Position numbers and translations under genes: made by a program
DNA from: Smittium culicis
Lineage: Eukaryota > Kickxellomycota > Harpellomycetes > Harpellales > Legeriomycetaceae
Assembly (NCBI GenBank): GCA_001970855.1
Contig: LSSN01003087.1
Span: 1 to 13,179, forward strand
Direction of reading: 5' to 3'
DNA length: 13,179 nucleotides
Notes under the pieces: generated by a model
The model's input: only the letters and a program-made list of their open reading frames with translations
Databases searched by the model: none
Told to the model about the DNA's origin: nothing
Shown here: one piece after another, positions 1 to 8,710 of the stretch
Position numbering within the stretch: position 1 is the stretch's first letter
Layout: the number at the start of each line of letters is the position of its first letter

Positions 1-279
1 AGTAGTTTTTTACTATCTTTTAATCTAGTAAAATACCAGTATTAACAATAGTTATATTTTTAAAAAGAGAAAAGTAGTATTTAAGGGAGGGGAGGTCTCG
101 AAATGGAGAAGACGGATCTAACTTTATATATATCATACCTAAAAAAATAATAACATAAAAAAAATAACAGTTTATGAAATACACTATTATTATTCTAACA
201 TTAAACTAGTAATAGTGGTGAACAGGAAGGCTAAGGCCGAGTGATTCACACCAGAACACTAAAACGAATTCGCCTCAAA
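1..279 (+). repeat. 5' LTR of element A (3' portion only)
   Basis: Bases 1-279 match 5076-5354 without a single difference. The two copies then diverge, with CTGATCCTGG here against TCTGTTCCTT there, so the LTR ends at or just before 279. CA at 276-277 is the likely terminal dinucleotide. About 205 bp of the LTR should lie to the left of the window, judging from the 3' copy. A related, diverged copy is present at 12121-12600. Confidence 0.93.
123..134 (+). promoter_or_regulatory. candidate TATA element in LTR of element A
   Basis: The run TTTATATATATC sits about 150 bp upstream of the LTR's 3' end, which is a plausible place for the Pol II promoter at the U3/R border. It recurs in the 3' LTR at 5198-5209 and, two bases shorter, in fragment C. 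In such AT-rich DNA it could be chance, and no transcription start can be seen. Confidence 0.3.
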
Positions 280-286
280 CTGATCC

Positions 287-301
287 TGGTAACAAAAAAG
301 T
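287..301 (+). other. candidate primer-binding site of element A
   Basis: TGGTAACAAAAAAG starts 8-10 nt after the LTR end. A leading TGG pairs with the CCA tail of a tRNA, and TGGTA also starts the complement of the initiator tRNA-Met tail used by several Ty elements, but the match does not continue. The same string follows the LTR in fragment C, so it is ancestral. Which tRNA, or whether self-priming is used, cannot be told without the host tRNA set. Confidence 0.4.
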
Positions 302-414
302 TATAAAACACATCAGTGGGGTCTCTGCCGGGGAGATAATTGAAGTTAGCTAACACAGTATCCTGAGAGCATTACATTCTAATACTTGCGGAGAATCAAG
401 GAAGTAGATAGAGA

Positions 415-1264
415 ATGAAAATTACTAGAATTGCTGAGCCAGACATTTTCGAATACATGTATATTAATGACCCAGAGGAGTGAATTGAAAGATTCGAGCC
501 TTTCGTTAGGTTGGTTGAGTGGGAGGATATTGATAGCAAAGATTTTATACAAGTATATCAGATAAAGAAAGAAGCAGTGTGGTACAAAAGAAATAAAAAT
601 AATTGTAAAAGTTTCAATGAATAGAAAGGGTATTTTATTCAAAATTATTCTAAGTAATTGGAATTACTAGTATGGACTAATGTAAATTGTGTAAAACAGA
701 AAGTTTTTTGGAGATCGCAGACATGAAAATGGAGATGGATTTGTCTGTTCAACAAGGTGAAGATTATAGATGAGGGTGTTAAGTTCAAGTGCTCATTATG
801 AGATTTTGATCGTAGATTTAGCGCAATTTTATATAGATAGGGATCGGAAAATGTAAGAAAGCTACCTATATAGTATCGGAGTCGGAAAGATAGGAATTTT
901 TGACGGAATGCGATCATAAAATAGGAGATATTAAGATAAATAGAGCAGTTCCAGATCCAGTGAGACAGATAAAAAAATAAATAGCAGCGCGGAGATTGAA
1001 TGCCAGATGTATGAAACCATCGTAAAGAAGATTGATAAGTTTAGTATCAATGTACTTTCAAAATTAGTTTCAGAGTTAAGCAAATAAAATGAAACAAGAT
1101 GAAGGAATGAGAGATTAGACGGGCTATATAGACAAAGAGTGTGCTATAATTGCAAAATGACGGATCATCGATGGTACGAGTGTCCTGATTTAAGGATTTT
1201 TGGGAGCAGAAAGGAGGGAGAATCAAATATAGGCTATCAAAAGAGTTATAAGGATGTTAGTTAA
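415..1264 (+). pseudogene. gag: gag remnant of element A (capsid and CCHC nucleocapsid)
   Basis: Gag would form the virus-like particle and package the RNA. The likely start is ATG at 415. The first block resembles the capsid start of element B, with an in-frame TGA at 481-483 where B has the Trp of NWIRNYE. A TAG at 622-624 stands where Trp is expected before KGYFIQNY. Between about 650 and 1010 all frames are broken. The tail is recognisable: MYETIVKKIDK near 1009 matches B's MYELLIKKFDQ. A perfect zinc knuckle C-X2-C-X4-H-X4-C (CYNC...H...C) lies at 1142-1183 in frame 2, whereas the start is in frame 1, so at least one frameshift lies between. The end at TAA 1262 is approximate. It is non-functional. 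Confidence 0.8.
1142..1183 (+). other. CCHC zinc knuckle in gag of element A
   Basis: The four ligands are Cys at 1142, Cys at 1151, His at 1166 and Cys at 1181, with the exact retroviral C-X2-C-X4-H-X4-C spacing. It is the best preserved part of this gag, and it has a counterpart in element B at 10802-10843. Confidence 0.85.
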
Positions 1265-2049
1265 ATCGAATTTCAAGCCGAGCCAGAGAACAAAAAAACA
1301 GAGAATTTGAAACCTGATGACGTTTTTACCGCAGAAAAAAGATGTACATCAGAGGAGTCAAACATAGGATCTAGTTTGAACAAGGGCTCAAGGAGGGTCA
1401 AAGTCAGATAAGAACAAGAGTCTAACTTGGAGCTAGAAAAGCTTACAAAGCAAGGAAGTACAATTATGAGGAAGATGTGAGCGAAGTTAGCTCAGAAAAC
1501 ATAACGATTTTTCATAAAAGAAGCCCTTGAAACTATTTATCCTAAAATAAATTTAGCTCAGATAATAGTTGCTTCACCAGTAGATGGGTTAGAAATAGCT
1601 AGTATGCTCAAAAAAGTTGAACTGAAAGAAGTGAATCAGTTGAAGTATAAAATTACTAGAGCTACGAACTGTAAAGCGCTAGTTTATATTTTTGATTCTT
1701 AATTTTGGGTGGTAATAAACACAGGAGCTGTACTGTTAGTATTCACTCCTAGTCTGATGAGAAAGTGGGGGATCAAGAACTTTTACTTCCGTTAAAAGAT
1801 GTTGATATAGTATTATCTCTATCGACAAAAACCAAGATATTGGATACTTTTGACGAGGAAACAGAGCTTTATGTCGTTATCAAGGAAGAGGTAGTAGAAA
1901 AAACAGAAGATGGTTGCTATTATTCGGAAGAGATAGAGAAAGTGAGAAGAGAAAATTCAGAAATATTAATATCTGAGTTGGAAGAGCAAACAAAAACAGA
2001 TTTCATAGAGCATAGCATAGAGTTGAAGCAGAGTATACCGATAAAGTAA
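1265..2049 (+). pseudogene. pol: protease and protease-RT linker of element A, with internal deletion
   Basis: After a low-complexity acidic stretch with stops near 1409, 1480, 1500 and 1700, frame 2 reads VVINTGA at 1709-1729. This aligns with B's VIIDTVA and with the D-T-G active site of aspartic proteases, but the catalytic Asp is Asn (AAC at 1718). About 40 bases later the sequence jumps to DQELLLPL (from about 1768, frame 1), which aligns with NQELILQI at the end of B's protease. Some 68 residues, including the second conserved region ILGVDWL, are therefore missing. The open stretch 1765-2049 is an acidic linker homologous to B's VVLSLST region. Its terminal TAA stands just before RPYRIP, where the family usually continues straight into RT. 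The protease cannot be active. Confidence 0.8.
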
Positions 2050-2783
2050 AGACCATATAGGATACCACAAAACTTACAGAAGCTGTTAAGAGAAGAGTTT
2101 TTCAAGATGGAAGAAAATGTAGTTATATCTGAGTGTTTTTCGGAGTGGAGCTCACCGCTGGTAACGGTTTGTAAAAAGACAGAAGGTCTTCGAAATTGAT
2201 CAGATTATCGGTAACTCAATGAGGTGACTAAAAAGGATACATAAACATTTCCATTGATCGAGGAAATATTTATGTGATTATCCGGAGCTTACTTATAAGC
2301 CAGTATTGACGCTTTGGGCGGTTTCTGGGAAGTTAAGATATATGAAGAAGACGTGGTAAAAACTGCATTTTTGATCCCAGGATAAGGAGGTAGCTATTTT
2401 TACAACTTTATGTCTTTCGGACTTACTAACTGTCCGGAAAAGTTTCAGGGGGCTATTCAGAGGATTCTAAAACCAGTTTTATACAGATCTGGAGTCTTAT
2501 TTATAGACGAAATAATTTTAAATTCAAATTCATTAGAGCAGCGTGCAGTTGATTTGAGAGAAGTGTTTAGTTTGTTGAGAAATAATAAAATATAATTTCT
2601 CGCAGACAAGTGTTTTATTAGAATGAAGTTGAACTATTTAGGACGTGCAATATTAGTGCGAAGAATAGCAACCAGTAAAGATAAGGTAGAGGCATTTTAA
2701 AAAGCGAGCAGTCATAATAATGTGAAAGAGTTGCAATCTTTTCTGGGTCTAATCGGCTACTACAGAAAATTTGTAAAAGTTAT
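2050..2783 (+). pseudogene. pol: reverse transcriptase remnant of element A
   Basis: Frame 1 carries the Ty3-type RT series: RPYRIP, SPLVTV, SDYR, TFPLIEEIF, SIDALGGFW (first catalytic Asp kept at 2308), TAFLIPG, MSFGLTNCPEKFQ (2410), FIDE (2500-2511) and VKELQSFLGLIGYY. The YxDD box reads FIDE, so the second catalytic Asp is Glu. Six in-frame stops crowd 2197-2385 (TGA 2197, TAA 2212, TAA 2242, TGA 2275, TAA 2296, TAA 2383) and another lies at 2593. Near 2775 the reading shifts to frame 3. RT activity is excluded, but family membership is certain from the motif order. Confidence 0.88.
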
Positions 2784-4112
2784 GCAAAAATTACAAGCCT
2801 ATTGACAAGCTTACTCAAGAAATTTATTTCGTGGAAGTGGACAAAAGATTTTGAAAAAGCAGTAGAGACATTGAAAGACGAACTTTGCAAAGCGCCTATT
2901 TTATCTCACCCAGATTGGAGTAAAGAATTCTTTGTTACAACAGATGCAAGTATTTTGGGTCTGGGAGCAATTTTATCACAAGTTACAGAAAGTGGTGTGA
3001 AACCATTATAATATGCCAGTAGATGGGTAAACGCGCACAAAAAGAATTATTCGGTAACGCACCTTGACGGATTGGCGGTGGTTTGGGCGGTGAAAAAGTT
3101 TAAACACTACCTTTGGGTTAAGTATTTTACCATTAGGACGAATCACAAGTCGCTTCTGAATATATTTAACAGAGCAGGAATAACAGGTAGAGCGGTTAGA
3201 TGGTCCATGATTCTAAGGAATTATGATTTTTCTATTGAGTATCTATCAGGGAAAAGTAACCCGTCAGATTTTATTTATAGAAAATTTCCTTTGGAGAAGA
3301 CAGGTTTAGAAGTTGCAGATGAACTATATACTATGGATTATTTATATCAGAAAGCAACTGATTATTACCTAGAAACTTTCGAATACCCAAGAGGAGATGA
3401 GGAATTTCGAAAAAAGCTGAGAAACAAAGCTCGACAGTATACGCTTTCGAATGGAAACATATACAGAAGCATAAAAGGAATAAAAAAAATAGCATTGAAC
3501 GAGAGGAACGCAAAAAAAATAATTAAAGAGATTCATGATGAATCTCATCAAGAAATAAATAGCACATGGAACAGAGTTTCTGAATTTTTTTCAGGAAAGG
3601 ATTTATTTAAAGTCACTGAAGCTATAGTCAACGAGCGTTTAAGTTGTCAAAAATTTACTGGAAATAAAACTAAAAAACATAGACTAGTTCCTATAATCAG
3701 TAAGAAACCATTCTGTATTGTTGGTATAGATGCTGTGGGGCCTATTACACCCATCAGCAAACAAGGGAACAGATACATATTAACTGCGATTGACTATCTA
3801 ACCAAGTGGCCGATAGCACAAGCAGTTCCTAATATAACAACAGATACAGTTATAAATTTTATAATAACAAATATAGTGGAAAATTTTGGTGTACCTGAAC
3901 AGCTTATATCGGACAGGGGATCTAATTTCGTTAGCGAGAGTATCACACAGTTTTACGAGTGGTTACAGCTAAAACATACACCAAAAACAGCATACAGACC
4001 ACAGAGTAACGGGAAGGTAGAACGCCTAAACCAAACATTAAAAAATGTGTTAGTAAGGCAGTGTAATAGAAATAAAGAAGAATGGGACTCATACCTATGG
4101 AGACGCTCCTAG
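2784..4112 (+). pseudogene. pol: RNase H and integrase core of element A (largest open stretch)
   Basis: Frame 3 is open from about 2784 except for one TAA at 3009. A 346-codon stretch runs 3072-4112. RNase H has TDAS (Asp at 2943) and an NPSD Asp, but the catalytic Glu is Asp (3066) and the TDH Asp is Asn (3141), so it should be inactive. The integrase zinc-binding part keeps H-X3-H, but the first Cys of the C-X2-C pair is Arg (NERLSC). The catalytic core is intact in its triad: Asp 3729 (GIDAVGP), Asp 3912 (ISDRGSNF) and Glu 4020 (NGKVERLNQT), giving D-X60-D-X35-E. A frameshift near 4100 ends the ORF. ATG 3072 lies inside RNase H and is not a natural start. Confidence 0.9.
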
Positions 4113-4609
4113 TCATCAGGACTATGAAGTCTGCAGGTACGGGATTTAGCCCAGCTGAACTATAATACGGAGTAAAGTTAGTAATGCCAACAGCATGGAA
4201 AGCACCTAGCGAAATAAAAGACATAGAAGAATCTATAATAGAAAGAATAAGTGATAATAAAAGTGAACTGCCTGAGCAACGATATACTGGAATTGAAAGG
4301 ATGATTAAAAAAAAAAACAGAAAGCAAAAATTTCAACACGAGAGTCGAAATATATAAGTTCAAAGTAAGCGATCTAACTCTAAAGTTAGTAGAGAATTCA
4401 AAAAAAAAGCTGGAAGAATGTGATAAGGTCCATATAAAATTGAAAAGGCTTTAAATAAAGGTGCATAAATAATTTCAGATTATTTTGATAATCGAGATTT
4501 GGTGCATGGTGATCGTTTGAAGAGTTTCAATAAAAGAAGAGATATGATTCCAAAAGTAGGAAATTCATTAAAGTCGACTATAAAAAGATTTAAAAAAGCA
4601 TTGAACTAA
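4100..4609 (+). pseudogene. pol: integrase C-terminal part of element A, GPY/F module
   Basis: After the frameshift, frame 2 continues with IRTMKSAGTGFSPAEL, TAA at the next codon, then YGVKLVMPTAW, matching the usual post-core region of Ty3-type integrases. Further frame changes occur near 4360-4420. GPYKI at 4427 is the GPY/F module that follows the core in many Ty3/gypsy integrases. The last stretch contains DLVHGDRLK and ends in KKALN at TAA 4607-4609. It aligns with element B's tail (DLINGDGLK, ERMIPEL), which supports this as the true pol end. No chromodomain follows. Confidence 0.75.
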
Positions 4610-4840
4610 ATCGAGAACGCTTTAGCTAAAGTTTTGGGTTCTGTATTTGTCAAAGTGGCGATTATTAAAAAATAATTATTTAGTATTAAAAGATTAAGTG
4701 TATAAAGAACTGGGGTACTAGAAGGAATTAAACTTTTTCAACAGCATAACCTTCATAGTAAGGATAATGATGTCAATATACGAAACACTCAGGTGAAGTG
4801 ATCGGTAAAGTAAAGGAAAGAGTGAGCCAATGAGATGGAT

Positions 4841-4853
4841 AAGAAAAGGGGGA
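4841..4853 (+). other. polypurine tract of element A
   Basis: AAGAAAAGGGGGA is an uninterrupted 13-purine run of the A-then-G type that primes plus-strand synthesis. It should abut the 3' LTR. The LTR start I favour (TGTGATCG at 4871) is 17 bp away, so either the LTR starts earlier, near 4854, or the TG at 4871 is not the true end. Confidence 0.55.
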
Positions 4854-4870
4854 TCATCGGTTAATATATA

Positions 4871-5354
4871 TGTGATCGCCGATTGATCAATTACAAATGT
4901 GATTATGACAATCATATAATATTTTATATGATATTGCCTTAATTAGCGATAAAAAATTGTTATTTATTTATTGGCTAATTAAGATGGAAAATTTTTTTAT
5001 TGATTTATTTGTTTTTATTGTTAATTAGGAGTTTTATTGGATAATCTAGATTTAATTTTTTATACTGGAATAGCCAGTAGTTTTTTACTATCTTTTAATC
5101 TAGTAAAATACCAGTATTAACAATAGTTATATTTTTAAAAAGAGAAAAGTAGTATTTAAGGGAGGGGAGGTCTCGAAATGGAGAAGACGGATCTAACTTT
5201 ATATATATCATACCTAAAAAAATAATAACATAAAAAAAATAACAGTTTATGAAATACACTATTATTATTCTAACATTAAACTAGTAATAGTGGTGAACAG
5301 GAAGGCTAAGGCCGAGTGATTCACACCAGAACACTAAAACGAATTCGCCTCAAA
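4871..5354 (+). repeat. 3' LTR of element A
   Basis: Bases 5076-5354 equal 1-279 exactly. The upstream part is supported by fragment C: from CATATAATAT (about 4913) onward both copies align clearly, and the preceding TGT...ATTGAT stretch aligns weakly with TGTTTTGATATAG at 12121. The start is uncertain by about 20 bp and the end is at 5352-5354, giving a length near 484 bp. A short hairpin (TACTGG/CCAGTA, 5064-5079) and the TATA-like run are inside it. Confidence 0.85.
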
Positions 5355-6527
5355 TCTGTTCCTTGTAACTAAGACATTACTTAACTTAATAATTTTTCAT
5401 ATAATATTTGATATATATGCTTTTCCTAGTTTTATACCAGATTAATTTTATTAACTTAAACTTATACCTTTTTTTTCTGCTTACTTTATAAAACATAATA
5501 TGTAATAATTTAATAAAATCCCTTTAATAAGGATTTATATGTGAAAATAATATCTATTTCTAAAATAGCATATCCTTACTCTTTCCTACTAAAGCTGTAG
5601 CTATTTTACACTTTTATATCTATCTCATTTCAGCTTCATTCAGGCTTTTTACAAAAGCAATTATTTATGCTTATTATTAGTACCATATGATTTTTTTTAT
5701 CAAAAGTCATCTGATACATGGGAAAAAGATTCTTTAATGGTGTTATATTAAATATTATCATATGACCCTTGAAAAATAGGATCTTGTGATGAAAAAAATA
5801 AAGAAATAAATTACAAAGCTAAAAATAGTAGACTGAGATAATAATAATAAACTGGTTCGGAATTGGGGGAGAGGTAATAAGGATGTAAAACCTCAAAGGG
5901 AAAAATTCTCCCATTGACTCGGATTTTTTTTATTTATGTATTCCATAGTGTGTACCAGGTTAACTTTTACAAAAAAATTTAACCTTTTATTTGATATTTC
6001 CAGTTGTTATAAATTTATTAAATATATAATTAAGGACTAAATATTCTTTCACTTTATTGTTAATTTTTAAGGCTGATTTATTATTATTTCTTGAACATAT
6101 TTTTCATATTAATAAAAATGCTAATTCTATTTTACCTCTTCACTTGTCTTCATTAAAAGTGAGATTTATTTATATTTTCACTTTCATATCACTATGTATT
6201 AACATACTTTATAGCTATATTTGTAGCAGTAACCTATTTATCATGTGTTATGTGTTATGTGTTCTGTAGTTTCATCTGACTCATTTTCACATAAGTCATA
6301 TGTTACTTGGTAATTATTTATGGTATTATCATACGATTCTCTAGGAAAGGAAATCATATGATCTTAAGATAAGTTATAATTGTAATAATATAGAAATATA
6401 AATAAATTTAAGTTGAAAATCTGCTCAAATAGAGCTTTGTAATCACATGGGAGTAAACTAGTTGTAAGACCAAAAGGGGAAAAAATCACTGGTTATCTCT
6501 AATATTCCATTTAATAGACAAACGAGA
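5355..6527. other. gene-free AT-rich spacer with faint repeat structure
   Basis: No convincing coding region exists here. The only ATG-type ORF of note is a 70-codon hydrophobic, low-complexity frame at 6057-6269. Two segments resemble each other: 5705-5721 with 6294-6310 (AGTCATCTGATACATGG against AGTCATATGTTACTTGG), each followed by TATTATCATAYGA (5753-5765 and 6324-6336). The end near 6466-6488 (ACCAAAAGGGGAAAAAATCA) resembles the U3 end of element B's LTR (ACCACAAGGGGAAAATAACA). These may be old solo LTRs, but I cannot set their borders. Confidence 0.35.
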
Positions 6528-6941
6528 TGTATAAAATTTGTTATATAACTCCTAGTTCCACAAAAGAGTCTTATACTAGTTTTTTACTCTTATAGTATGA
6601 GAGGATGATTGTAATTATACATCCGCTCACGACAAAAAAAATAGATTGAAAAATTGAATTTAATTAGAAAGTTTTATTAATGAGGTTAGTATTTAATAAT
6701 TAGGAAAACATGAAGAAACTATAATTTCTTTCAAAATAATAAAAGTTCTCCTCGATCCAGAACTACCGTCTCGAAGTATTTATAGCTCTATAATATGGTA
6801 TTGGTATTGTATATTTAACGAGAATATGTGTCATGTGTCATGTGGAACACATTCACGTTGCGCAAGATAAATTGATTAATAATATAGTAATATGAATAAT
6901 ATGCTAATGAGATTATCCAAAAACCACAAGGTGAAAAAACA
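6528..6941 (-). repeat. 3' LTR of element B
   Basis: It is bounded by TGTATAAAA on the left and AAAAACA on the right, so in the element's own sense it runs TGTTTTTTCACC to TTTTATACA with TG...CA ends, 414 bp. It aligns along its length with 11708-12118. A 54-base block (6577-6630) is identical in both. Confidence 0.88.
6777..6784 (-). promoter_or_regulatory. TATA box in 3' LTR of element B
   Basis: On the minus strand GAGCTATAAATACTTCG contains a perfect TATAAATA. The same box at the same place exists in the 5' LTR (11960-11967) despite the divergence around it. Confidence 0.5.
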
Positions 6942-6955
6942 GTCTTTCTCATGTA
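6942..6955 (-). other. candidate polypurine tract of element B
   Basis: On the minus strand ATGAGAAAGAC directly precedes the LTR start TGTTTTTT. It is purine-rich, but shorter and less pure than element A's tract. The call rests mainly on position. Confidence 0.35.
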
Positions 6956-6983
6956 ACATTAATTTTCGCAACAGATCCCGGGT

Positions 6984-8162
6984 TTAATTCGCGACGTCCC
7001 GTATGAAATGCGCAACTTCTCTAAATCTTCTCAAAGTTGGTATCATATTACTTGATCTGAGTTCAGGAATCATTCTTTCGCTTTTTTAATAAATTTTTAA
7101 TCCATCTCCATTTATAAGGTCAAATTTATTGTAATCTCGAATGGGCCCCCCCAAGAAGCTGAAAACTTAGATTCTGAAACTTCTACTGACCTTAAAACTT
7201 TATCTCCTTCTTTAAAGCTGCATTCCTTTACTTTTGAATCGTATCTTAGCTTTTCATAATGCTTGTTATTAATTATCTTATCAACTGCTAACCTCTGATT
7301 TTTGGGAAATCGCTCTCTATAAATCGCTCTCTATAAATCTTACTCTTTCTATTATTTCTTCTTCGAGATTTTTGTTAGTTACAGTGCTATTCCAAGTAAG
7401 TAGAGTAATAGGGTTGAAACAATATAATAATTCAGCTCGAGATATGTTTGCAATTCTGTGTTTAGTGTTTCTAATGCTAAATATTGCCTTCCAAAGATAG
7501 ATATCCCAATTTCGTTTATATATAATAAAAATTTTTGATAAAACTTTTCATATAGTTTGATTAAAACTTTCAACTTGCCCATTTGATTTGGGGCGATATG
7601 ATGTTGTTTTTCTATGCTCTATAACTAAAAACTTATAAAGATTAGTAGAAATATCTCCTATAAAATTTGAAACACTATCCGTTATTAACTTTTTAGGGAT
7701 TCCATAGTTCATTACTACATCATAAATGAGAAAATTTACAACAGCTTCAGACTGAATATTTGGGACGGCTTTAACGATTGGCCATTTTGTCATATAATCG
7801 ATCGCAGTGAGAGTGTAGCGGTTCCCACTGTCAGATACTGGGTTTATTGGTCCAATAGCATCCATTCCTAATATCTCGAATGGGTGTGAAGCTATTATAG
7901 GTTCCATAAAATTTCTCCAATTAGGTCCTCCTATATATCTCTGGCAAATTTCGCAGAAATTTACTACGTGTTTTACAGTCTCGAACAATCCTGGACTAGT
8001 ATATTTTTGTTTAACCTTGAGCCATGTGTTATTTATTCGTAAATGATCTTGTTCGTGAACTAGTCGTATTTCTTCTAGCGCATTATTTTCAGACAATACC
8101 TCTCTTATTCCATTTTTAACGCTTCTAGAGAATAGCTTACCATCTTTTACGATATATTTTTT
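6984..8162 (-). pseudogene. pol: integrase of element B (zinc finger, catalytic core, GPY/F tail), broken
   Basis: The main open part is 8096-7548, but ATG 8096 is internal, since the frame should continue upstream to the A-run at 8157-8162, where a frameshift separates it from RNase H. The H-X3-H (HEQDH) and C-X2-C (CEIC) zinc ligands are present. The core triad is complete: Asp 7862 (GMDAIGP), Asp 7679 (LITD) and Glu 7571 (NGQVES), spaced D-X60-D-X35-E. The usual DRG after the second Asp reads DSV. A TGA ends the frame at 7548, but it plainly continues (WDIYLWKA, SRAELLY) to about 7330. There a 14-bp tandem duplication shifts the frame. WGGPFEI near 7145 is the GPY/F module, and the tail ends at TAA 6984. 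Confidence 0.88.
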
Positions 8163-8710
8163 GCTTTGGTTTCGCAGCTTATTTGAAAATCTTCTTCTGA
8201 ACCAGGTGGATAACTATTATTTAAAATATAATTTTTTAAAACTTCATATCTTAATGAATCCATTGCAAACAACGCTCTTTCATTTTCTAAGCCGTCATTG
8301 TTATCTGTTGCGCTTTGATTTTCATCTTTTATAGGGTCTCGTGATAATAGGTCAGCAGGGCTATTGCTTCCTTTTCTGTGAGATATTTCATATTCAAATT
8401 CCTTTAAAATCATGGCCCATCGAGCCAATCTTCCAGAAGTTTCTTTGCTGTTAAATAATCTAATTAATGCGGAATGATCGGTAATTATTTTGAATTTTCT
8501 GCCCCAGACATAATTTCTTAATTGTTTAACACCGTATATTACTCCAAGCCCTTCTAAATGTGTAGCAGAATAATTCTTTTCTGCTTTTGATAAGGTGCGA
8601 CTGCTATAACAAACAACTTTTTCCGAATTTTCTATAATTTGGCTCAAAATTGCACCAACTTCATCCGATGAAGCGTCTGTAGTTATTTGGAATAGCATAT
8701 CTCATTCAGG
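8147..8710 (-). pseudogene. pol: RNase H and RH-IN spacer of element B
   Basis: RNase H removes the RNA template strand and primers during reverse transcription. Numbering from ATG 8698, which is internal to pol, the catalytic residues are all visible: Asp8 (TTDAS), Glu49 (THLEGL), Asp74 (ITDH) and Asp116 (SPADLLSR). The order and spacing match Ty3/gypsy RNase H. A TGA four bases upstream of this ATG interrupts the frame right after CYPE, where relatives often have an aromatic residue. Downstream, about 60 residues of spacer lead to the integrase zinc finger, with a frameshift in the A/T run at 8157-8162. This domain alone could be catalytically sound. Confidence 0.88.

Larger units (their letters stand above)
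1..5354 (+). mobile_element. Ty3/gypsy LTR retrotransposon, element A, 5' end cut by the window edge
   Basis: The element runs LTR, leader, gag remnant, protease, RT, RNase H, integrase, polypurine tract, LTR. This domain order, with integrase after RNase H, defines Ty3/gypsy rather than Ty1/copia. The two LTRs are identical over the 279 bases that can be compared (1-279 and 5076-5354). The interior is full of stops in all frames before about 2780, with frameshifts near 1765, 2775 and 4100. It cannot encode a working polyprotein. Target-site duplication cannot be tested because the left end lies outside the window. I see no chromodomain, envelope gene or other extra ORF between the integrase end (4609) and the polypurine tract. 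Confidence 0.93.

Noticed and set aside
379..917. Two minus-strand ORFs of 87 and 90 codons over the A gag region
   Set aside because: They are antisense to recognisable gag, hydrophobic or low-complexity, and lack any family motif.
2197..2385. A genetic code in which stop codons are read as amino acids
   Set aside because: Stops coincide with frameshifts, a deletion and lost catalytic residues, and TAA stands at several different expected residues. Decay explains all of this without code change.
4610..4840. An extra gene (envelope-like or chromodomain) after integrase in element A
   Set aside because: All frames are short or antisense, with no signal peptide, membrane segment or known motif.
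7379..7582. A 67-codon minus-strand ORF with a membrane-like composition
   Set aside because: It is the wrong frame of the integrase. The correct frame reads WDIYLWKA and SRAELLY through the same bases.
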